Origin: Gammaproteobacteria bacterium
GTDB taxonomy: Bacteria > Pseudomonadota > Gammaproteobacteria > Pseudomonadales > JAUIET01
Assembly: GCA_030431775.1 (NCBI GenBank)
Contig: JAUIHW010000019.1
Coordinates: 1 to 64,000, forward strand
Reading direction: 5' to 3'
DNA length: 64,000 nucleotides
Each line of letters opens with the position of its first letter. The stretch's first letter is position 1. Below the pieces are notes generated by a model that had not been told where the DNA came from, did not search any database, and saw only the letters and a program-made list of their open reading frames with translations. The translations under genes and the position numbers were made by a program. This document shows positions 58,518 to 64,000 of the stretch, in pieces.

Positions 58518-60137
58518 TCAACGCAATCGTCGCGGCTGATTGACCGCCCCGCGGCGCTGTCGTCCGGAGCGGTTACCCGCTTGCGGCACGCGGCGCTGAG
58601 TTTGTAGCTGGCGACTGTTTGAACGATTGCTCGCTTGGTGAACAGCCGGTTGCTGCCGGTCGAACGAGCGGTGCTGCACTGGCCGTTCATTACGAATCAC
58701 CGGTTGGCTGACCCGACGGGCAGGCTCGCCGCGGTCGCCCCGCAGCGCCCTGTTCTGATTCCGCTGCACTGGCCGGCGAGTAGACGTGTGGGACGGCGAG
58801 CGTTTCAGGCGCGGCTGGGGCGCCATGCGACTGCTAGCTGACTGATTGGCGTTGCTGGCTGTCGCCGAGCGCTCAGACCGGATGCTTCGCCCGCTTTGTA
58901 CGGCAGAGCTGCGGGAGCCTTTCCAGGCGCGGGTATTCATGTCAGGGCGGCTGCTTGGATTTTGCTGCCTCTCGCCAGAGGGATTGCGGCCAGACAGCGC
59001 GCTGACCGTGCGCTGGTCCTGGTGGCGCACGCTGCCATCACGGTCATGCTGGCGGGTGCTGCGAAAATCGCGGCGTTCAACCGGCCGGTGCGCCGAGTAG
59101 CGTTGCAGCGTGTGCCGCCGAGCGTTGCGATAATGACCACGATTATGATGATAGCGGTCATAGTATTTGGGTTGATGACGCCAACGCTTGCCACGGTACG
59201 GACTGCGCACATCCCGATATGCGTTATAACTGTAGTACGGCCGGTAATGCTTGTAGCGATAATACCGGTAATAGGAAGAACCGTGATAAGGCTGATAAAA
59301 CAGGTGGCGATGGTGCCAGTCCAGAGTGTGGTGCAACCAACCGCCCAGCAGCAGGCCTGCGCCGAAATGCAGCCCTACAGAGTGGCTGTGATGACTGTCG
59401 TAGATGTAGTGTGAATCATAGCGCGGCACATGCACGTAGTACGGATCGGCATGTACGATGCGAATTATGGTTTCGCTGCTGGTAGAGGCTGGCTCGCGTA
59501 CGATGTCCTGAACGTCGTTGTCCGGCAGCCGGCCATTGGCGTCCGCAATCTGGCGCAGCCGCTGAATAGCCGCAAATACCTCATCAGGTTGCGACAGAAA
59601 AGCATCGCCCAACTGCTGGGTCCAGGCAATGTCTTCGTCCATCTGCGCCAGCACATCCGGATAACGAGTCAGCGCTTTAACACTATCAGGCCAGTCCTGT
59701 TGCTCTCCCGCTTCAGCGTGTGGATGATCTTCACGCCAGCGTGCTGCCTGCACAATCGCCAACGGATAGGTAGACGCCGGCAACATTTCAGCCAGCAATA
59801 CATCAGGGTGTAGCGCAATCGGTGCAACCAATTGTTCCAGCGCCTGTGCTGACAAGGCCGACCCTGGCGGCGGCAAATACACCCGCTCCCCAACGCGCAC
59901 GGCTCCGGATTCGTCTATTTGAGGGTTGTTGACTAACAATGCCGCTACAGTTGTTCCACAACGGGCCGCAATCTCGCTCAGCGTATCACCGGAATGCACG
60001 GTAACCGGGCTTTCACAGTCGGCCGCCCTCAGCGTCATTGACTGCAGCCCCATCAACAAGACGCCAAACAGACAGGCCATCTGCAGCGGCAGCTTGCTCT
60101 GCATTGGCAGAGGCTCGATTCTTAGTGTTGAGGCCAT
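58518..60137 (-). CDS. LysM plus DUF3300 envelope protein with His/Tyr-rich and Arg-rich tail
   Basis: The 539-residue protein starts at ATG 60137, with GGGGA 5-6 nt upstream. A signal peptide (LPLQMACLFGVLLMGLQSM) is followed by a LysM peptidoglycan-binding domain (VHSGDTLSEIAARCGTTVAA, VRVGERVYLPP). A DUF3300 domain comes next (LEQLVAPIALHPDVLLAEML, PASTYPLAIVQAARWREDHP). From about residue 245 the chain turns into a His/Tyr/Arg-rich, then Arg/Ser/Gln-rich low-complexity tail of nearly 300 residues. Cell-wall attachment is predicted from LysM; the basic tail may bind metals or polyanions, which is inference. Divergent from the serine protease operon. Confidence 0.8.
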   Translation of the reverse strand: MASTLRIEPLPMQSKLPLQMACLFGVLLMGLQSMTLRAADCESPVTVHSGDTLSEIAARCGTTVAALLVNNPQIDESGAVRVGERVYLPPPGSALSAQALEQLVAPIALHPDVLLAEMLPASTYPLAIVQAARWREDHPHAEAGEQQDWPDSVKALTRYPDVLAQMDEDIAWTQQLGDAFLSQPDEVFAAIQRLRQIADANGRLPDNDVQDIVREPASTSSETIIRIVHADPYYVHVPRYDSHYIYDSHHSHSVGLHFGAGLLLGGWLHHTLDWHHRHLFYQPYHGSSYYRYYRYKHYRPYYSYNAYRDVRSPYRGKRWRHQPKYYDRYHHNRGHYRNARRHTLQRYSAHRPVERRDFRSTRQHDRDGSVRHQDQRTVSALSGRNPSGERQQNPSSRPDMNTRAWKGSRSSAVQSGRSIRSERSATASNANQSASSRMAPQPRLKRSPSHTSTRRPVQRNQNRALRGDRGEPARRVSQPVIRNERPVQHRSFDRQQPAVHQASNRSNSRQLQTQRRVPQAGNRSGRQRRGAVNQPRRLR

Positions 60138-60186
60138 AATTTCCCCGGGCTCAAAGAGCCGCAATATTGCCAGAATAACACTATAC

Positions 60187-60192
60187 GAGGAG
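60187..60192 (+). promoter_or_regulatory. Strong ribosome-binding site of a 15-codon leader ORF
   Basis: GAGGAG lies 8 nt before the ATG at 60201. By contrast, the protease ATG at 60241 has no recognisable Shine-Dalgarno. Ribosomes would therefore load here and reach the protease start by coupling. Confidence 0.6.
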
Positions 60193-60200
60193 TGCTCTGA

Positions 60201-60248
60201 ATGAAGCCTGAACAGGTCTGCATGGTCTATACTGACAATAATGAATAA
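60201..60248 (+). CDS. Putative 15-residue leader peptide coupled to the serine protease
   Basis: ATG at 60201 with GAGGAG upstream opens a short frame, MKPEQVCMVYTDNNE, that stops at TAA 60246-60248. The stop lies 3 nt downstream of the protease ATG (60241-60243), so the two frames overlap by 8 bp. This is the geometry of translational coupling. No known leader family is recognised. The alternative is a chance ORF; its codon content is too short to judge. Confidence 0.45.
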   Translation: MKPEQVCMVYTDNNE

Positions 60249-61548
60249 CTTCTTAAAAAATCAAAGACTTAAATACAATTCACCGCTTATCTGGGGGGTT
60301 ATTCTAGTCTGGGGGTTCAGCCAGCCGACATGGTCCCAAACGGCCAGCGAGCTGTTTGATCGCTACCAGAGAGCCGTGTTTCAGGTTCGCACCATTGACC
60401 TGGCTTCCGGTGATAAGTCCAGTATTGGCTCGGGTTTTGCGTTGGCGGACAGCGCCCTGATCGGCACCAATTTTCATGTGGTATCGCAGGTGGTGCACTC
60501 ACCAGAAACCTTTCGGTTGGAAATTCTCGATCACAACGGAGACATCTACCCAGCCCAGGTGGTTGCCATCGATATTGTTCACGATTTGGCCTTGCTGAAT
60601 ACAGAAACCCGCACTGAGCGTGGCTTCCGGCTGCGCAGTGACAAACCAAAGCAGGGTGACCCAATGTTCTCCATGGGCAACCCGCAAGATCTCGGCATGA
60701 CGATAATTGACGGCACCTATAATGGTTTGGTCGAACATTCCCGCTATCAGAAAATACTGTTCTCCGGCTCGTTGAACTCAGGCATGAGTGGCGGGCCTGC
60801 GCTGGACGCCAGTGGCCGACTGTTAGGCATTAATGTGGCCAAAGGTGGGGAACAGCTTAGTTTTCTGGTGCCGGTACAGCACTTGAAAAACCTGCTGCAG
60901 AGCCAGAAAAATGATGGCGCTGAGGTCTCAGCCACGTTGCGCAGCCAAAATTTTGCTCAGCAAATTCGCACCGACCTGATGAATGACCAGGCGACGTTCT
61001 ACAGTGAGCTGATTGAAAAAGTCTGGGAGAAACAGCCTTTTGGCGAACTGATGGTTCCCAAAGAGATAAGCGCCAGCCTGAAGTGTTGGGGCCACACACT
61101 GGATGATGACGATCTGCGCTATGAAAGCGTTCATCAGCACTGCCAATCCAATGACGTTATTTACGTAGACGACAGTTTTTACACGGGCCAGTTCGACTAT
61201 GACCACGAGTGGCTGAAAGCCGGAGAGCTCAACAGCCTGCAGTTTTACTCTGCACTGCAGGGCCGCTTCGAGCATACCGTGTTACATAACATCAGCAGCG
61301 AGGACGATGCCGGCAATTATGAGTGCATCACCGACCGGGTAAATATCGCGGGCAGCCGCTGGAAAGTATCCAGCTGTTTTCGCGCGTACCGCGACTACAC
61401 AGGCTTGTATGACGCGCTGCTGTTAATGGCGTCATTAGACCGACCTCGCCAGGGCGCTATCATCAAAGCCGCAGCCAGTGGGATTAGCCGCAATAGCGCC
61501 AATGCGCTGTTCGCCAAAATCATGCGGAGTGTTGAATGGAAACCCTGA
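60241..61548 (+). CDS. Secreted trypsin-like serine protease (S1/DegP-type)
   Basis: The 435-residue protein has a signal peptide (SPLIWGVILVWGFSQPTWSQ), then a chymotrypsin-fold protease with the full triad. His79 is in LIGTNFHVV, Asp115 in IVHDLALLN and Ser183 in LNSGMSGGPALD. No PDZ domain follows; the C-terminal 215 residues are unrecognised, with several Cys (LKCWGH, HQHCQ, NYECIT, SSCF) that may form disulfides in the periplasm. The start lacks its own Shine-Dalgarno and probably depends on the leader ORF. It overlaps the FHA gene by 13 bp. A stress-sensing or protein-processing role in the envelope is inferred. Confidence 0.85.
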   Translation: MNNFLKNQRLKYNSPLIWGVILVWGFSQPTWSQTASELFDRYQRAVFQVRTIDLASGDKSSIGSGFALADSALIGTNFHVVSQVVHSPETFRLEILDHNGDIYPAQVVAIDIVHDLALLNTETRTERGFRLRSDKPKQGDPMFSMGNPQDLGMTIIDGTYNGLVEHSRYQKILFSGSLNSGMSGGPALDASGRLLGINVAKGGEQLSFLVPVQHLKNLLQSQKNDGAEVSATLRSQNFAQQIRTDLMNDQATFYSELIEKVWEKQPFGELMVPKEISASLKCWGHTLDDDDLRYESVHQHCQSNDVIYVDDSFYTGQFDYDHEWLKAGELNSLQFYSALQGRFEHTVLHNISSEDDAGNYECITDRVNIAGSRWKVSSCFRAYRDYTGLYDALLLMASLDRPRQGAIIKAAASGISRNSANALFAKIMRSVEWKP

Positions 61549-62498
61549 TCATTCAGGTCGGCCTCAAGCAGGGACGCAGTGCCGACATCTATAAAACCCG
61601 TGACCGTGAACTGTACATTGGCCGGGCCTACAGCAACGACATTGTGTTGAGCGACCCCTATGTTGCTCCGCAACAGCTGCGCCTGTATCGCTATGGCACA
61701 GACGATGAACAGCTGGGCTGGCACATGAATGTGCTGGATGCCAGTAACCCCACGTTGATTAACGGAGAACCACTGACCGATGCAACGGCTGCCGTCTCGG
61801 CCGGAGACACAATTACCGTAGGGCGCACGCAGCTCCAGGTATTTGCCGATGACACACCGGTAGAACCTACCCGTAAGCTGTTGGTCAGCAGTTGGCTGCA
61901 CGGCGCGTCACGAAATGCCGCCATTCCGGCCGCTCTGTTTGTCTTAGCGGCTCTGTTAGACGGAGTTTCCAACTATCTGGTGTCCAATACTGATGGTGAC
62001 TGGAAAGCACACGGCACATTTGTGTTGACTGGCATGGCCGTCCTGCTGTTATGGGCCGGCGCATGGGCCGTGGTTGGCAGGCTGCTGCGCCATCAGCACC
62101 ATTTTAGCCAGCAGCTTCTGGTCACCAGCGTGGTGGCGCTGCTTGGCCTGCTGGTAAGCCCTGTGGAAGCCTATGTAGAATTTGTCAGCAACAATCTGGT
62201 TTGGCGAGACATCGTAACTTACGCCGCGGGCACTTTGCTGTTTGCCTATCTGCTGCACTACAATTTCTTCTTTGCGACCAACATCAAACACACCGGTATG
62301 TGGGCGCTGGGGATCAGTATCGGCATCAGCTCGCTGACATTTTTATTCAGTGCCGCTGTTGACGACAACGGCCTGGAAATCAGACCTGCTTACTCAAACA
62401 CCCTGCTGGCACCCGGGGTTGCCCCAAGCGGCGCCAGCAGCCTGGAAGACTATTTGCAGCGCATGGATAGAGTGTACGCTCAGACCGAGTCTGACTGA
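61536..62498 (+). CDS. FHA-domain multi-pass membrane protein
   Basis: Residues 1-115 form an FHA phosphothreonine-binding domain (LYIGRAYSNDIVLSDPYVAP, NPTLINGEPL, AVSAGDTITVGRTQLQVF), though the binding Ser in the usual RxxS/SxxH pair is replaced (YVAPQQ instead of SxxH), so phosphopeptide binding is uncertain. About five hydrophobic helices follow (AIPAALFVLAALLDGV, FVLTGMAVLLLWAGAWAVV, LLVTSVVALLGLLV, TYAAGTLLFAYLLHY, WALGISIGISSLTFLF). GGAG lies 7 nt upstream of ATG. The gene overlaps the protease, suggesting the pair works together at the inner membrane. Its 3' end overlaps the DUF885 gene by 19 bp. Confidence 0.8.
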   Translation: METLIIQVGLKQGRSADIYKTRDRELYIGRAYSNDIVLSDPYVAPQQLRLYRYGTDDEQLGWHMNVLDASNPTLINGEPLTDATAAVSAGDTITVGRTQLQVFADDTPVEPTRKLLVSSWLHGASRNAAIPAALFVLAALLDGVSNYLVSNTDGDWKAHGTFVLTGMAVLLLWAGAWAVVGRLLRHQHHFSQQLLVTSVVALLGLLVSPVEAYVEFVSNNLVWRDIVTYAAGTLLFAYLLHYNFFFATNIKHTGMWALGISIGISSLTFLFSAAVDDNGLEIRPAYSNTLLAPGVAPSGASSLEDYLQRMDRVYAQTESD

Positions 62499-64000
62499 GC
62501 GCTGACCCACTGCTCAATACGGCGCTGCAACACATTCAGCGGCAAGGGGCCGTACTTCAACACCTCGTCGTGGTAGGCGCGAATATCAAAATTCTCACCC
62601 AGCTTGTCACGGGCCGCTTCGCGCAGTTCCAGTATCTTCAACATACCTACTTTATAGGCCGTGGCCTGCGACGGCATTACGATGTGCCGTTCAACCATTT
62701 TAATCGCGTCCCACTCGGCATTTGGTGTATTGTCCACGTAGTACTGTATGCCTTGCTCACGGGTCCACTTTTTACTGTGAATGCCAGTGTCCACGACCAA
62801 ACGGCAGGCACGCCATAATTCCATTGCCAGCCGACCAAAGTCGGAATACGGATCCTGGTAAAAACCGAACTCCTTCGGCAACAACTCCGAGTACAAACCC
62901 CAGCCCTCGGTATAGGCCGTATACCCTCCGAGCTTGCGGAACTTCGGTACATCTTCCAGCTCCTGGGAGATCGCCAGCTGCATATGGTGGCCAGGAACCC
63001 CTTCATGATAGGCCAGCGCCGCCATCTGGTAGGTGGGCATGGACTTCATGTCGTAGAGGTTAGCGTAGTAAATACCAGGACGGCTGCCATCTTCTGATGG
63101 TCGCTGGTAAAACGCCTTTCCGGCTGATTGTTCGCGAAATGCCTCAACCGCCTTAACCCGCAATTTAGCCCTGGGGAGAGTCAGAAACATGCGGTCCAAC
63201 TCATCGCGCATGGCGTCGATCAGGGCAGTCGCCTCACTGAGGTATCGCGCCCGGCCCTCCTCGGTGGCCGGGTAATAGAACTGCTCGTCTGAGCGCATAA
63301 AATCCATGAATGCACGCAAATCGCCAGCAAATCCTACCGACTCCTTAATCGCCCGCATTTCATCATGAATACGTGCCACCTCACTGAGGCCCAGCTTATG
63401 AATGTCTTCTGCAGTCAACTCAGTGGTGGTCGTGCGCTGCAGGGCCACTTCGAAGAACGCAGCGCCCTCAGGCCATTTCCATACCCCGGCATCCGTGGTG
63501 GCCGACTTCTCCTGTTCTTGCAAGTGCGCGATCAGCGCTTCGTAAGCGGGCTTTAGCGAATTCAGTAGCGCGGCTTCCATGGCCTCAAGCAGCTGTTGCC
63601 GCTTTTCGGTATCCAGCTGCTCAGCACTCAGCGCCTCCAGCTTGCTCTTGAAGTCTGCCAGCAGTGGGTTGTCGTCTCCTTCTGCGTCAAAGGGCTTGCC
63701 ACGCATGATATTGCGGCTATCGCGGATTACATGCGCGAACACGAATTTCGGCGGCACAATTCCCGCGTCGCTGCGCCGCTCAATACTGTCGATCAATTGT
63801 GAGAAGTAATCCGGCAGCGCATTGACCCGGGCGACGTACGCCATGGCATCGCTGAAATCGCTGATTCGGTGTTGGTTAATCAGTAATGACGGCACCGCAC
63901 TGTGTTCACCGCGCATCTGGTTCACTGGATAGTTGTGCAGCCGCCACTTAAAGTCGTCAATACGCTCGCTCAATTCCTGTTTCATGAGCTCATAGCTGAG
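62480..64000 (-). CDS. DUF885 putative metallopeptidase, 5' end beyond window
   Basis: The frame is open to the right edge (upstream codons read LSYEL before the Met at 63985, which fits the family), so the gene is probably truncated; members are about 570-620 residues with a signal peptide. The visible part contains YHEGVPGHHMQLA (HExxxGH zinc-type motif), GIYYANLYDMKS, GGYTAYTEGWGLYSELLPKE and RLVVDTGIHSKKWTREQ, all hallmarks of DUF885 proteins. They are predicted to be metallopeptidases, with substrate undetermined. The stop overlaps the convergent FHA gene by 19 bp. Confidence 0.88.
   Translation of the reverse strand, partial: LSYELMKQELSERIDDFKWRLHNYPVNQMRGEHSAVPSLLINQHRISDFSDAMAYVARVNALPDYFSQLIDSIERRSDAGIVPPKFVFAHVIRDSRNIMRGKPFDAEGDDNPLLADFKSKLEALSAEQLDTEKRQQLLEAMEAALLNSLKPAYEALIAHLQEQEKSATTDAGVWKWPEGAAFFEVALQRTTTTELTAEDIHKLGLSEVARIHDEMRAIKESVGFAGDLRAFMDFMRSDEQFYYPATEEGRARYLSEATALIDAMRDELDRMFLTLPRAKLRVKAVEAFREQSAGKAFYQRPSEDGSRPGIYYANLYDMKSMPTYQMAALAYHEGVPGHHMQLAISQELEDVPKFRKLGGYTAYTEGWGLYSELLPKEFGFYQDPYSDFGRLAMELWRACRLVVDTGIHSKKWTREQGIQYYVDNTPNAEWDAIKMVERHIVMPSQATAYKVGMLKILELREAARDKLGENFDIRAYHDEVLKYGPLPLNVLQRRIEQWVSAQSDSV

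Noticed and set aside
58469..58690. N-terminal extension of the amidohydrolase to 58690.
   Set aside because: The added 74 residues show no homology and would hide a clear signal peptide starting at 58468.

Overview
The window looks like a chromosomal stretch of a marine-type gammaproteobacterium. Support for this is indirect: moderately high GC, a PurC of the long (about 367-residue) form known from Vibrio and Shewanella relatives, a selenide dikinase fused to an NADH-dehydrogenase-like domain, a PutA, several sulfotransferases, a DUF1214 protein, and very large calcium-binding surface proteins. I cannot name the species. I see no tRNA, rRNA, insertion sequence, phage gene or CRISPR array.

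Left third (1-21884, minus strand): one reading frame stays open from the ATG at 21884 to the left edge, at least 7294 codons. It encodes a giant RTX (hemolysin-type Ca-binding) protein. After a roughly 430-residue non-repeat head with a Gln/Glu-rich stretch, it is built from about 78 modules of about 80-84 residues. Part of it (9428-15627) is a clean higher-order array: five tandem copies of a 1.24-kb unit, each made of five distinguishable modules. The 3' end, where a type I secretion signal would lie, is outside the window.

Middle (22068-34586, minus): a tightly packed surface-glycan operon. It holds glycosyltransferases (two sharing the same GT8 domain in different fusions), a Wzm/Wzt-type ABC exporter whose ATPase has a carbohydrate-binding tail, and two sulfotransferases, one fused to about 430 residues of coiled coil. 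It points at the giant RTX gene and ends 183 bp before it, so a joint role at the cell surface is an attractive but unproven inference. Upstream on the same strand (34604-44920) are selD and mnmH (tRNA 2-selenouridine), two AhpD-like proteins, putA, and a PQQ- and heme-dependent alcohol dehydrogenase lipoprotein, mostly with overlapping ends.

Right part (45096-64000): purC and an atypical Nramp transporter (plus). A 1547-residue OmpA-family protein follows, with thrombospondin type-3-like Ca-binding repeats (minus). Then come an ATP-grasp enzyme (plus); DUF1214 protein and sulfotransferase (minus); FAD oxidoreductase (plus); shortened amidohydrolase and LysM/DUF3300 protein (minus); secreted serine protease and FHA membrane protein (plus), preceded by a 15-codon leader ORF; and a DUF885 protein cut by the right edge. 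Convergent neighbours here abut or overlap by a few bases four times, leaving no room for conventional terminators.

The most unusual objects are the giant RTX gene with its five-copy higher-order repeat, the glycan operon beside it, and the internally fused TSP3/OmpA protein.
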